A stretch of 64,000 bases of DNA from JAFAYN01 sp963733105 (GTDB lineage Bacteria > Gemmatimonadota > Gemmatimonadetes > Longimicrobiales > Longimicrobiaceae). Of this stretch, positions 21,737-31,107 are shown piece by piece. The DNA is taken from the NCBI GenBank assembly GCA_963733105.1, contig CAVTCB010000024.1:558001-622000 (forward strand), written 5' to 3'. Numbering within the stretch: position 1 is the stretch's first letter; every line of letters begins with the position of its first letter. The position numbers and the translations under genes were made by a program. Below the pieces are notes generated by a model. The model was not told the origin of the DNA. It searched no databases and saw nothing but the letters and a program-made list of their open reading frames with translations.

Positions 21737-22966
21737 ATGACCCCCGACGAGATCGGCGCGCTGGTCGCCGTGATCGGCCTCGTGAGCCAGTCCTGCGGCG
21801 CTCTCCTCCTGGTGTGCCTCTTCGCGGCGCTCCTGCGCAGCCACCCGCGCCCGCAGTCGTACTTCCGCCAGTGGACGCGGGGGTGGGTGGCGCTCGTCGT
21901 GGCGCTGGGGGGCGTGGGGGCGCAGTACGCCTTTCCGCAGGTGATGGCCGCCGAGCCGCTCGCCCCCCGCGCGGCGAACCTGGTCTACCAGGCGGGAAAG
22001 CTCCTCTTCGTCGCCCACCTGCTCGCCGGCACCCTGAACTACGTGCGCGGGAGCCGGCGCGCCTTCCTGCGCTGGGCGGTCCCCGCCGCGCTGGTCTACG
22101 CCCTGGTCAGCACCGTCCTGGCGGGACCGTTCCTGAACGCGGTGATGCTCCTCCAGACACCGCTGGTGGTGGGGCCGTTCCTCGCCTGCGCCTGGCTCCT
22201 GCTCCGTCTCCCCGGCTCGCGCAGCACCCTGGGAAGCCGCACCACGGGGATCGTGTTCGTGGCCATCGCGGCGCTCTGGAGCCTGTACGCCGTCGCCATC
22301 GCCTTCGAGGGAGTCCCGGCGTGGCGCCCTCCGGACGGCCGCCTCTTCTTCATCCTCCGCTACAACAGCTTCTTCGACCTCCTCCTCCAGATGCTGCTGG
22401 GGTACGGGATGGTCGTGCTCCTCCTGGAGGACGTGGGGCGGGAGAACGCGGACGCCCGGAGCCAGCTCGCCATGGCGCACGACCGTCTCAAGCAGCTCTC
22501 CCTGTACGACCCGGTGACCGGGGCGATGAACCGGCGCGCCTACGAGGAGGGGGCGGCGCTGGAGGCGCTCGGCGCCCGCTACGGCACGGCGCTGATGCTG
22601 GACATGGACAACCTCAAGGTGGTGAACGACACCCGCGGGCACGCCGCCGGGGACGCGCTCCTCCGGCGCCTGGTGGAGACGGTGCGCGGCTGCGTCCGCC
22701 CGCTGGACCGGGTGTACCGGTGGGGAGGGGACGAGTTCCTCCTGCTCTTCCCGGCCGCGCTCCCGGAGGAGGTGGTGCCGCGGGTGCGCGACGCGATCGG
22801 CGCGGTGGCGGAGCTGGAGGTGAGCCTGGGCGCCGCGGCGTTCTCCGGCACGGAGGACCTCCCGGCCGCCATCGAGCGGGCCGACCGCGCGATGTACGAG
22901 GAGAAGACGCGCAACCGGGCGAGGCGCGCGCACCCCACGGGACCACCAGAGCAGGCACACGCGTGA
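21737..22966 (+). CDS. Membrane diguanylate cyclase (GGDEF)
   Basis: This 409-aa protein would make cyclic di-GMP. About 240 N-terminal residues form several membrane segments (VIGLVSQSCGALLLVCLFAALL and others). A linker helix and a GGDEF domain follow. The catalytic motif WGGDEF is intact and is preceded five residues earlier by RPLD, a feedback-inhibition I-site (RxxD). The metal-binding LDMDNLKVVNDTRGH segment is also present. I chose the ATG at 21737 because it starts directly before the first membrane helix; an in-frame upstream start at 21659 is possible. The stop overlaps the GTG of the next gene by 4 bp. Confidence 0.88.
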   Translation: MTPDEIGALVAVIGLVSQSCGALLLVCLFAALLRSHPRPQSYFRQWTRGWVALVVALGGVGAQYAFPQVMAAEPLAPRAANLVYQAGKLLFVAHLLAGTLNYVRGSRRAFLRWAVPAALVYALVSTVLAGPFLNAVMLLQTPLVVGPFLACAWLLLRLPGSRSTLGSRTTGIVFVAIAALWSLYAVAIAFEGVPAWRPPDGRLFFILRYNSFFDLLLQMLLGYGMVVLLLEDVGRENADARSQLAMAHDRLKQLSLYDPVTGAMNRRAYEEGAALEALGARYGTALMLDMDNLKVVNDTRGHAAGDALLRRLVETVRGCVRPLDRVYRWGGDEFLLLFPAALPEEVVPRVRDAIGAVAELEVSLGAAAFSGTEDLPAAIERADRAMYEEKTRNRARRAHPTGPPEQAHA

Positions 22967-23640
22967 AACGGGTCGAGCGCCTCGGCGAGGCCGTGGCACC
23001 GGACGGCACCGTGCTGGTGCTCACCCGCCACGACGGGGCCTACGTCATCCGTGTGGGCGGCCAGGACCTGATGTCCACCCGCCGGCACCATTCCGAGGAC
23101 GCGCTCGCGGAGCTGGCGTGCGCGCCGCTGCGCGGGCGCGAGGCGGCGCGCGTGCTGATCGGCGGGCTGGGGCTGGGCTTCACGCTCCGGGCGGCGCTGC
23201 GCTCGCTGGCGCCCGACGCCCGGGTGGTGGTGGCGGAGATCGTGGAAGAGGTCATCCGCTGGAACCGGAACCCCGACTACGGCCTCGCCGCCGACGCGCT
23301 GGCCGACCCGCGCGTGGAGCTGCGCCACGACGACGTCGCCGACGTCCTCCGGGAGGGCCATGGCGGGTTCGACGCGATCATGCTGGACGTGGACAACGGC
23401 GCGGCTCCGCTGACGGTGCGGGGGAACGCCGGCCTGTACCGCGCGGAGGGAATCCGGCGCGCGGCGGCGGCGCTCCGCCCGGGCGGGCGGCTGGCGTACT
23501 GGTCGGCGGAGGAAGATCCGGGGTTCGAGAAGGCGCTGCGGCGCGCGGGGCTGGCCGTGGAGGCGACCCGGGTGCGGGCGCATCCGGGAGGGGGGCCCTG
23601 GCACACCATCTTCGTGGCCCGGCGCGCCGACGGGCCGTGA
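22963..23640 (+). CDS. Spermidine synthase-like / SAM-dependent methyltransferase family protein
   Basis: This 225-aa protein has a Rossmann fold of the spermine/spermidine synthase type: VLIGGLGLGFTLRAAL as the SAM-binding glycine loop, VVVAEIVEEVIRWNR as the acidic second strand, and DAIMLDVDNG as the post-loop acidic motif. The substrate is unknown, and many bacterial proteins of this group are annotated only as spermidine synthase-like. The GTG start overlaps the upstream stop in GTGA, so it is probably translationally coupled to the diguanylate cyclase. Confidence 0.8.
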   Translation: MKRVERLGEAVAPDGTVLVLTRHDGAYVIRVGGQDLMSTRRHHSEDALAELACAPLRGREAARVLIGGLGLGFTLRAALRSLAPDARVVVAEIVEEVIRWNRNPDYGLAADALADPRVELRHDDVADVLREGHGGFDAIMLDVDNGAAPLTVRGNAGLYRAEGIRRAAAALRPGGRLAYWSAEEDPGFEKALRRAGLAVEATRVRAHPGGGPWHTIFVARRADGP

Positions 23641-23661
23641 CCGGCCGGTGCCCGGCACGTA

Positions 23662-23681
23662 CCCCTTGCCAACCCAAGGGG
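23662..23681 (+). terminator. Short hairpin before padR
   Basis: CCCCTTG and CAAGGGG form a 7-bp stem around CCAACC. No T-run follows, so terminator function is uncertain. Confidence 0.35.
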
Positions 23682-23737
23682 AGCCTGTGCATCTTCTCCC
23701 CTGGTGAAGCAAGGGAAACCCCCGCAATAGACGCCGC

Positions 23738-24082
23738 ATGCCACGCAACATCATCGACTCGGTGCAGGGAACGCTCGACTTCCTGATCCTGAAGACGCTC
23801 TCCTGGGGCGAGATGCACGGCTACGCCGTCGCCCGGTGGATCTTCGATACCTCGGGAGAGGAGCTCCAGGTGGAGGAGGGGACGCTGTACCCGGCGCTCC
23901 ACCGCCTGGAGGACCGCGGCTGGGTGCGGGCGGAGTGGGGGCTCTCGGAGAACAACCGGCGCGCCAAGTTCTACCAGCTGACGGCGGAGGGGAGGGCGGA
24001 GCTGGCCGAGCGCGTACGGAGCTGGAGCCGCTTCACCCGGGCGGTGGAGCGGGTGCTGGAAGCCACCCCCGCGGGGGCGTGA
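23738..24082 (+). CDS. PadR-family transcriptional regulator
   Basis: This 114-aa winged-helix regulator has the PadR signature: GTLDFLILKTLSWGEMHGYAV, then VEEGTLYPALHRLEDRGWV as recognition helix and wing, and RAKFYQLTAEGRAEL. Genes of this type commonly sit directly upstream of ADOP permeases, as here (10 bp gap), and probably control them. The ATG at 23738 has no strong ribosome site. Confidence 0.92.
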   Translation: MPRNIIDSVQGTLDFLILKTLSWGEMHGYAVARWIFDTSGEELQVEEGTLYPALHRLEDRGWVRAEWGLSENNRRAKFYQLTAEGRAELAERVRSWSRFTRAVERVLEATPAGA

Positions 24083-24092
24083 GGAGGGAGCG

Positions 24093-26771
24093 ATGCGAGA
24101 GACTTCGTACTGGCGGCGCTACCTGCGCTTCCTCGGCAGCGACCCGGCCGGGGACGTGGACGACGAGCTGGAGTTCCACTTCGCGATGCGGGTGGAGGAC
24201 CTGATGCGGGGCGGGCTCCCGGAGGCGGACGCGCGGAGGAAGGCGGAGCGGGAGTTCGGGGACGTGGACCGCATCCGGGGCGAGATGCGGGAGATCGGGC
24301 GCAGGCGGCTGCGGCGCGAGAAGCGGGCGCACGGGTGGGAGTCGCTCCTGCAGGACGTGCGCTTCGGGCTCCGCTCCGCGCTCCGCGCGCCGGTGTTCTC
24401 CGCCCTCGCGGTGCTCACGCTGGCGCTGGGGATCGGGGCCAACGCGGCGGTGTTCAGCGTGGTGAAGTCGGTGCTCCTCGACGCCCTTCCGTACGCGGAC
24501 TCCGGCCGCCTGGTGCGCGTGTACGGGCGCTTCCTGGACGGCACGGTGGAGCGCGGGTCGCTGAGCGCGGGGACCATCGACGACCTCGCCCGGCGGCAGC
24601 GCTCGTTCGAGAGCGTCGCGGCCTTCACCGCGGCTCCGCAGGAGGCGGTGTACGGCGACGAGAGCGGGGCGCGGGTGGGGAGGGTGGCCTGGACGGAGCC
24701 CCGCTTCTTCCCGACCCTGGGCGTGGCTCCCGCGCTGGGGCGCCCCTTCACGCCGGAGGACGCCCTGGCCGACACCGCCCGCGTGATCCTGCTCTCCCAC
24801 TCCATCTGGCAGCGGCTGTTCGCCGGCGACCCGGGGGTGCTCGGCCGCGAGGTGAGGATCGACGGCATCCCGCGCACGGTGGTGGGCGTCCTCCCGCGCG
24901 GCTTCGTCCACCCGGGCGGCGCGGCGGCCGAGCCCGACTTCTACTTCCCGCTCGACCTGGGCCCGACGCTCCGCGACCCGGTCAGCGCGCGGCGCTCGCA
25001 CTGGCTCGGCCTGGTGGGGCGCCTGAAGCCGGGCGTCTCCCACGAGGCCGCGCGGCGCGAGGCCGCCGCGATCGGCGTGGAGCTGGCCCGCCAGTACCCG
25101 GACGACAACGGCAGCATCGTGCTGACGGCGATGCCGCTGCGCGAGGCGATGACGGGCGACACGCGGACGCCGCTGCTGGTGCTGATGGCGAGCGCCGCCC
25201 TGGTGCTCCTGATCGCCTGCGCCAACCTGGCTGGGGCGCTGCTCTCGCGCACCCTCGCGCGCCGGAAGGAGCTCGCGGTCCGCGTGTCGCTCGGGGCGGG
25301 GCGCGGGCGCCTGGTCCGGCAGCTCCTCACCGAGAGCGTGGTCCTGGCCGCGGCCGGGGGGGTGGCCGGCCTCCTGCTGGCGTTCGTGGGGCTCGGCGTG
25401 CTGCGCGACCTCGCCCTCCCGGCGCTCCCGGGGCACGCGGAGCTGTCGCTGGACGGCGGGGCCGTGCTGGCGACCGCGCTGCTGGCGCTGTGCACCGGGG
25501 TGGCCTTCGGCGTGGCGCCGGCGGTCTCGGTGGGGCGGGTGGACCCGCAGGACACGCTGCGGGAGGAGACGCGCGGGGCGAGCGAGGGCCGCCGGTCGCG
25601 CCGACTGCGCGGGGTCCTGGTGGCGGGTCAGATCGCGCTCTGCGTCAGCCTCCTGGCCGGCACCGGGCTGCTGGCGCGCAGCCTGTGGGCGCTGACCCAC
25701 ACGCCGCTCGGCTTCGATCCCGACGGGGTGCTGGCGGTGTCGCTCCAGCTCCCGCCGGCCGAATACGGGACGGAGGAGGCGCTGGTCCGCTTCCACCAGG
25801 AGCTCGAGGAGCGCCTGCGCGGCCTCCCGGGCGTGGGCGCGGTGGCGAGCGTCACCATGCCCCCCACGGCGGTCCAGAGCCGGATGGGGCTCACCGTCGA
25901 GGGGAAGCCGCCGCCGCCGGCCGACGCGCAGCCGTTCGTCCTCTACGCCGGGGTGTCGGACGACTACTTCCGCACGCTCCGCATCCCCCTCCGGCGGGGC
26001 CGCGTCTTCGGCGCCGGCGACCATGCTGGGGCGCCCCCGGTGGTGGTGGTCAGCGAGAGCCTGGCGCGGCGCTACTGGCCGGGCGGCGACGCGCTCGGCT
26101 CGCGCATCCGGCTGGGACCGGACCCGGAGGCCCCGCTCCTGGAGGTGGTGGGGATCGTGGGCGACGTGCGGAACGATCCGGCGCGGCGGGACGCGGAGCC
26201 CATGGCGTACCGGTCGACGCGTCAGGCGCCGTGGCCCCTCGCGAGCTTCCTGCTGCGCGCGGAGGGCGATCCGACCGCCCTGGTGCGGCCGGTGGAGCGC
26301 CAGCTGGCGGAGGTGGACCCGGGGCTCCCGGTGCAGCGGGCGGCGACGCTCCGCGAGGTGCTCGGCGAGGGGCTGGCCGGCCGGAGGCTCCCGGCGGTCC
26401 TGATGACGGCGTTCGGGGTGCTGGCGCTCCTGCTCGCGTCGGTGGGGGTGTACGCCATGTTCGCGGCCATGGCGGCGTCGCGCGAGCGGGAGTTCGGAAT
26501 CCGCATGGCCCTGGGATCGAGCCGGGGATCGGTCGCCGCGCTGGTGCTGCGCCAGGGCGCCGTCTGGATGGCGGCGGGGCTGGCCGGGGGCCTGCTGGGG
26601 ATGGTGCTGGTGGTGCGGGTGCTGCGCGACCTGCTCTTCGGGGTGGCGCCGTACGACCCGCTGGCGCTCGGGCTGGCGGTGGCGCTGCTCGCCGCGTGCG
26701 CCGCGGTCGCGCTGTTCGTGCCGGTGCGCCGGGCCACACGGGTGGACCCCGCGGTCGCGCTGCGCGCGTAG
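24093..26771 (+). CDS. ADOP-type ABC transporter permease (MacB/FtsX family)
   Basis: This 892-aa inner-membrane protein starts with a soluble permease-prefix domain (residues ~10-80, with DDELEFHFAMRVEDLM and ADARRKAEREFGDVD). A first helix follows (FSALAVLTLALGIGANAAVF), then a MacB-like periplasmic core, an FtsX triple helix (ALVLLIACANLAGALLSRTL onward), a second periplasmic core and a final FtsX unit. This is the duplicated ADOP architecture. A GGAGG ribosome site precedes the ATG. No ATPase is adjacent. Substrate is unknown; such permeases are thought to act with a MacB-like ATPase in efflux or envelope work. It is co-oriented with padR. Confidence 0.9.
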   Translation: MRETSYWRRYLRFLGSDPAGDVDDELEFHFAMRVEDLMRGGLPEADARRKAEREFGDVDRIRGEMREIGRRRLRREKRAHGWESLLQDVRFGLRSALRAPVFSALAVLTLALGIGANAAVFSVVKSVLLDALPYADSGRLVRVYGRFLDGTVERGSLSAGTIDDLARRQRSFESVAAFTAAPQEAVYGDESGARVGRVAWTEPRFFPTLGVAPALGRPFTPEDALADTARVILLSHSIWQRLFAGDPGVLGREVRIDGIPRTVVGVLPRGFVHPGGAAAEPDFYFPLDLGPTLRDPVSARRSHWLGLVGRLKPGVSHEAARREAAAIGVELARQYPDDNGSIVLTAMPLREAMTGDTRTPLLVLMASAALVLLIACANLAGALLSRTLARRKELAVRVSLGAGRGRLVRQLLTESVVLAAAGGVAGLLLAFVGLGVLRDLALPALPGHAELSLDGGAVLATALLALCTGVAFGVAPAVSVGRVDPQDTLREETRGASEGRRSRRLRGVLVAGQIALCVSLLAGTGLLARSLWALTHTPLGFDPDGVLAVSLQLPPAEYGTEEALVRFHQELEERLRGLPGVGAVASVTMPPTAVQSRMGLTVEGKPPPPADAQPFVLYAGVSDDYFRTLRIPLRRGRVFGAGDHAGAPPVVVVSESLARRYWPGGDALGSRIRLGPDPEAPLLEVVGIVGDVRNDPARRDAEPMAYRSTRQAPWPLASFLLRAEGDPTALVRPVERQLAEVDPGLPVQRAATLREVLGEGLAGRRLPAVLMTAFGVLALLLASVGVYAMFAAMAASREREFGIRMALGSSRGSVAALVLRQGAVWMAAGLAGGLLGMVLVVRVLRDLLFGVAPYDPLALGLAVALLAACAAVALFVPVRRATRVDPAVALRA

Positions 26772-26783
26772 GCGCCGGAGCGC

Positions 26784-26820
26784 GAGTGGCACGATCCCCA
26801 GCCCGGGGATCGTGCCACTC
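26784..26820 (+). terminator. Strong hairpin terminator after ADOP permease
   Basis: GAGTGGCACGATCCCC pairs perfectly over 16 bp with GGGGATCGTGCCACTC across a 5-nt loop. It begins 12 bp after the permease stop. A long T-run is absent. Confidence 0.7.
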
Positions 26821-26854
26821 ACCGGACGTTTGTCCCGGTCCGCTGCTCTCTGCC

Positions 26855-27100
26855 TGGACAGGTGGGCGGGGCGAGTACGGCCGGCGGATTCTTGCGACGC
26901 TGTCGCAACAATTAGAAGTGGATTTCGGCCGAGGGTTCAGCTACTCGTCCCTGACACGGATGGCGCGGTTCGCGGAGCTGTTCCCGGACGAAGCAATTCT
27001 TGTATCGCTGATACAAGAATTGACCTGGACACACTTCCTCGCACTGCTGCCGATCAAGGACCCGCTCGCGCGCGAGTTCTACTGCGGAGATGTGCCCCGA
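26855..27100 (+). pseudogene. YhcG/DUF1016 nuclease N-terminal fragment
   Basis: The plus-strand reading beginning at W26855 gives YGRRILATLSQQLEVDFGRG, FSYSSLTRMARFAELFPDEA, then LIQELTWTHFLALLPIKDPL and AREFYC. This is the N-terminal domain of the YhcG (DUF1016) PD-(D/E)xK family. No start codon precedes it in frame. After AREFYC the frame changes to EMCPEYL and stops, and the nuclease half is missing. It is a truncated relic wedged between two ADOP genes, possibly the trace of a restriction or defence gene. Composition drops toward A+T in its middle. Confidence 0.75.
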
Positions 27101-27133
27101 GTACCTCACGGAGCTGCCTCCGCCCGAGGTGAC

Positions 27134-29887
27134 TTATTCCGCGCTCAGCGCCTCCATGGGCTCGATCCGCAGCGCCCGGCGCGTCGGGACCACGCTGGCG
27201 AGCATGCAGACGCCCATCATCACGGCCATGTACGCCGCCAGCAGCCCCCCGCTCCGGAGCATCGACACCCCCCAGGACCCTTCCGAGAGGGCCAGCACGG
27301 CGACGATGCTGAGGAGGCCGCCGACCAGCACCCCGGCCCCCACGTGGCGGGCCGTCCGGGAGAGGATGGCCGCCACGACCCGCCGCGGGTTCGCCCCGAG
27401 CGCCACCCGCACGCCGATCTCCCGCGTCCGACGCGAGACGGTGAACGAGATGACGGCGTAGATCCCCGCGTTGGTGAGGAGGAGGGCCATCGCTCCCCCC
27501 AGCACGACCACGCGGAACCAGGCGTCCTGGGCGACGAGCATCCCCCGCGCCGCCTGGTCCAGGGGGAGCGGGCGGACGAGCCGCAGCACGGGAGCCGCGT
27601 CCGCGGCCAGCTCGCGCAGCCGCACCGTGAACGCCCCCGGGTCGCTGGCGACGCGCACCGCCATCCGCACCGGGTAGACCTCGCCCGGGAGGAGGGGCCG
27701 GTAGATCCCGGCGTTGTGGGGCAGGGTGGGATCGATGGTCATGGCCAGGTCCCGCACCACCCCCACGATCTCGTGCCAGGGGGCCGGTTCCCCGCTGTCC
27801 GCGGGAGCCCCGTACCGCACCCGCCGCCCCACGGCGCTCCGGCCGCCCAGGACCTCGCGGACGAACGACTCGTTCACCACCACCACGCGCCGGCCGGCGC
27901 CCACGTCCGCGGCGCCGAAGGCGCGGCCGGAGAGGATCGGCGCGCCCATGACCTCGAAGAAGTCCGGATCGACGGACGCGACCTGGGCCTGGCCTCCCGT
28001 GGCGGAGCCGCCGGCACCGGCGGGTGCCTCCACCTCCACCTGCGGTCGCCCGTGCCAGCTCCCGGGGAGCTGTCCCGCGAGCGTCACCCCGGTGACCCCC
28101 GGCTCCCCGGCCAGGCGTCGCTCCAGTGCCCGGTAGCCCTCCTCGAAGCGCGCCAGGGCCTCGCCGCGTCCGGGGGCTCCCGCCGGGACGGAGAGCCCCG
28201 CGTCGCCCTCCGCCTCCAGCTGCACCGACAGGTGCGCGCCGTCCGGGAGGGTGCCCTCCACCGCCCGGAGCTCCGACGTCTGCAGCCCGAGCACCACCGC
28301 GATCGGCACGAAGATCACCGTCAGCGCCACCTGGGTCACGATGATCCCGGTCCAGAGACGCCCCAGCCGGACTCCCGACCCTCGCCCGGCCAGCCGCTGG
28401 AGGCTCGCCTGCGGACGCCGGCCCGTCACCCTGAGCCCCGGGAGCACGCCGGCCACCACGGCGCCCACCACCCCGAGGCCCGCGGCGTAGGCGATCGTCG
28501 TGGGCGACAGGGTGTCGGCGATCCAGGACGGCAGCGTCACCCCGTACGCCTGCAGCATCGATCCCATCACCCGGATCACCCACCTCAGCCCCACCGAGGC
28601 GCCCGCCAGCCCGACGACGACGGCCAGCCCGGCCAGCACCAGCGCCTCGGCGAAGAGCTGGAAGACGATCCTGCCGCGGCTGGCCCCCAGGGCGCTGCGG
28701 ACGGCCATCTCGCCCTCCCGCGTCGCCGCCCTCGCGAAGAGCAGGAGCGCCACGTTCGCGCAGAGGATCACCATGAGCACCACGAGGAAGAGGGCGCTCA
28801 GGGAGAGCACGCCCGACGGGACCAGCCCCTGGCCGTCGGCGAAGGGGCGCGCGAACGTCAGGACCTGCGGCTTCAGCCGGCCGCCGGTGTCGGGCCGCTC
28901 GCCGGCCGCGCCCGCCGCCAGCGCGGTCAGCTCCGCCCGGGCTCCCTCCGCCGTGGCGCCCGGAGCCAGCCGGCCGAAAACCGCGACCGCGGGCCCTTCG
29001 CCGCGCGGGTGGTCCAGCGGGCTCAGCCGGAACGGGGTCCAGAGGTCCTGGGGGGCGGGAAGGTCGAACCTCTCCGCGGGAACGAAGAACGAGAAGTGCT
29101 CCGGCATCACGCCGACGACGACGGTCTGCTCGCCGCCCAGCCGCACCACCCGCCCCACCACGCCGCGGTCGCCGGCGAAGCGCTCCCGCCACAGCCGGTG
29201 TCCGATCACGGCGACGGCGGGTGCTCCGGGGGCTTCGTCCGCGGTAAGCAGCGGACGGCCCAGGAGCGGAGCCGGCCGGACCAGGCCGAAGGCGGCCGCG
29301 CTGACGGAGGCCTCGGACACCGGCGCCCCGGCCGACCCGTCCAGCGAGAGGTCGCGCTGGCGCAGGTGGAGGGCGCTCAGGTGCTCGACGGTCCGGAGCT
29401 CCTCCCGCCAGGTGAAGAAGTCGTGGAGCGCGCGGGGCTCGGGGCTCGCCGTCCGCGTGCTCACGTTCCGGATCTCCACGATCCGCTCCGCTTCGCGGTA
29501 GGGAAGGGGAGGAAGCACCTGGTCCTTCACGAGCTCGAAGGCCACGGCCCCCGTCGCGATCCCGAACGCCATGGCGACCACGGCGATGACCGTGAGGCCG
29601 GGATGGCGGGCCAGCATGCGCAGCCCCAGCTTGAAGTCCAGCGACATCCCGGTGACGCGGGTCAGCCCCCGCGCGTCGCGCCCCTGCTCCTTGTGCTTCT
29701 CCGCCCCCCCGAAGAGGATCGCCGCCTGCCGGCGCGCCTCCCGCGCGTCCAGCCCCCGCTCGCGCGCGAGCCGCTCCGCCTCCATCTCCACGTGGAAGCG
29801 CATCTCCTCCTCCATCTCCGCCGCGAGGCGGTCGGGGCGCCGGAGCCCGCGCCAGAACGACCGCGCACGTGCGAAAAAGCCCTTCAT
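27134..29887 (-). CDS. ADOP-type ABC transporter permease, second copy
   Basis: This 917-aa protein has the same architecture as 24093-26771 but distant sequence. It has a prefix domain (AEMEEEMRFHVEMEAERLAR, then AREARRQAAILFGGAEK), a first helix (PGLTVIAVVAMAFGIATGAV), MacB-like periplasmic regions and FtsX units ending near SVVPTRRALRIEPMEALSAE. It faces the first copy tail to tail across the YhcG relic. It has no adjacent PadR or ATPase. Substrate is unknown. Confidence 0.9.
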   Translation of the reverse strand: MKGFFARARSFWRGLRRPDRLAAEMEEEMRFHVEMEAERLARERGLDAREARRQAAILFGGAEKHKEQGRDARGLTRVTGMSLDFKLGLRMLARHPGLTVIAVVAMAFGIATGAVAFELVKDQVLPPLPYREAERIVEIRNVSTRTASPEPRALHDFFTWREELRTVEHLSALHLRQRDLSLDGSAGAPVSEASVSAAAFGLVRPAPLLGRPLLTADEAPGAPAVAVIGHRLWRERFAGDRGVVGRVVRLGGEQTVVVGVMPEHFSFFVPAERFDLPAPQDLWTPFRLSPLDHPRGEGPAVAVFGRLAPGATAEGARAELTALAAGAAGERPDTGGRLKPQVLTFARPFADGQGLVPSGVLSLSALFLVVLMVILCANVALLLFARAATREGEMAVRSALGASRGRIVFQLFAEALVLAGLAVVVGLAGASVGLRWVIRVMGSMLQAYGVTLPSWIADTLSPTTIAYAAGLGVVGAVVAGVLPGLRVTGRRPQASLQRLAGRGSGVRLGRLWTGIIVTQVALTVIFVPIAVVLGLQTSELRAVEGTLPDGAHLSVQLEAEGDAGLSVPAGAPGRGEALARFEEGYRALERRLAGEPGVTGVTLAGQLPGSWHGRPQVEVEAPAGAGGSATGGQAQVASVDPDFFEVMGAPILSGRAFGAADVGAGRRVVVVNESFVREVLGGRSAVGRRVRYGAPADSGEPAPWHEIVGVVRDLAMTIDPTLPHNAGIYRPLLPGEVYPVRMAVRVASDPGAFTVRLRELAADAAPVLRLVRPLPLDQAARGMLVAQDAWFRVVVLGGAMALLLTNAGIYAVISFTVSRRTREIGVRVALGANPRRVVAAILSRTARHVGAGVLVGGLLSIVAVLALSEGSWGVSMLRSGGLLAAYMAVMMGVCMLASVVPTRRALRIEPMEALSAE

Positions 29888-30120
29888 CTCGGCTCTCCGG
29901 GGGGTGGGGGAGGCTCTCTCCTCAGTTGCATAGGGGAGTATTGCCCGGGCTCTCCTAAGTTGTCAAGGAGAGCGTGCGGTGCGGGTGGAGATTTCGCGGC
30001 CCCCTTGTCCACGGGCTCCACGCCCCCACTGTTCAGCGGCGCGAAGACCACGCACATTGAGCGGCGCGCACGAGCCCGGAGGCTCGTGGCGGCTCCACTT
30101 CGGGTGAACCGGGACGGCAC
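29888..30120. other. Divergent intergenic region between ADOP permease and drrA
   Basis: It should hold the promoters for both divergent genes. An A+T-richer stretch (TTGCATAGGGGAGTATTGCC, about 29925-29945) suits a promoter on the permease side, but I see no confident -35/-10 pair. Confidence 0.4.
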
Positions 30121-31107
30121 ATGACACTGGCGATCGAGACCTCGGGTCTCGCCAAGAGCTTCGGGAAGACGCGGGCCCTGGACGGGATCGACCTGGCCGT
30201 GGAGCGCGGCGCGGTCTACGGTCTCCTCGGCCCCAACGGGGCGGGGAAGACCACCACCATCCGCCTGCTCGCGACGCTCCTCCGCCCGGACGGCGGCACC
30301 GCCCGCGTCCTGGGGCACGACGTCGCGCGCGAGCCCGCGACGGTCCGCGCCAAGGTGAGCCTCACGGGGCAGTTCGCCTCGGTGGACGAGGACCTCACCG
30401 GCCACGAGAACCTCGTGCTCGTCTCGCGCCTCTTCGGCTACGGCTGGAAGGCGGCGCGCGCGCGGGCCGACGAGCTGCTCGCCGCGTTCGACCTCGCCGA
30501 GGCGGCGGCGAAGCAGGTGCGCACCTACTCCGGCGGGATGCGGCGGCGGCTCGACGTCGCCGCGAGCCTCGTCGTCACCCCGGAGCTGCTCTTCCTCGAC
30601 GAGCCGACGACGGGCCTCGACCCGCGCAGCCGCAACCAGGTGTGGGACATCGTGCGCTCGATCGCCGCGGGGGGCACCACGGTGCTGCTGACGACGCAGT
30701 ACCTGGAGGAGGCCGACCGGCTCGCGGACCGCCTCGCCGTCATCGACCACGGGCGGCTCATCGCCGAGGGGACGAGCCGCGAGCTGAAGCGCTCCGTCGG
30801 CAGCGTCACGCTGCACGTGCGGCTCCACGACGCGGCGCGGCGGGACGAGGCCGCGGGGATCCTGCGGCAGGCGCTCGGCGCGGGCGTGCACCCGGGTGCG
30901 GAGGACGACACGCTCACCGCGCGCGTGGAGACCGACGACCGGGTGGCCGAGGCGCTGTCGGCGCTCGCGCTGGCGCGCGTCGGGGTGGCGGAGCTCAACC
31001 TCGGCCAGCCGAGCCTCGACGACGTGTTCTTCGCGCTGACGGGCCGGGCGGGGGAGCCCGCCGCCGGCGAGCCCATCCTCACCACCACCGAAGAGGCGGT
31101 CGCATGA
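30121..31107 (+). CDS. DrrA-type ABC transporter ATPase
   Basis: This 328-aa nucleotide-binding subunit powers efflux with the downstream permease. It has Walker A GPNGAGKTTT (near residues 41-50), signature YSGGMRRRLDVAASL, Walker B LLFLDEPTTGLDP and the switch histidine replaced by Q in LLTTQYLEEADRLADR, as is usual in DrrA/daunorubicin-type ATPases. The C-terminal ~90 residues match the DrrA accessory domain (QPSLDDVFFALTG). The stop overlaps the permease start in ATGA. Confidence 0.92.
   Translation: MTLAIETSGLAKSFGKTRALDGIDLAVERGAVYGLLGPNGAGKTTTIRLLATLLRPDGGTARVLGHDVAREPATVRAKVSLTGQFASVDEDLTGHENLVLVSRLFGYGWKAARARADELLAAFDLAEAAAKQVRTYSGGMRRRLDVAASLVVTPELLFLDEPTTGLDPRSRNQVWDIVRSIAAGGTTVLLTTQYLEEADRLADRLAVIDHGRLIAEGTSRELKRSVGSVTLHVRLHDAARRDEAAGILRQALGAGVHPGAEDDTLTARVETDDRVAEALSALALARVGVAELNLGQPSLDDVFFALTGRAGEPAAGEPILTTTEEAVA

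Noticed and set aside
26812..27132. 106-codon plus-strand frame between the ADOP genes
   Set aside because: Out of frame with the YhcG-like reading, and no family resemblance.
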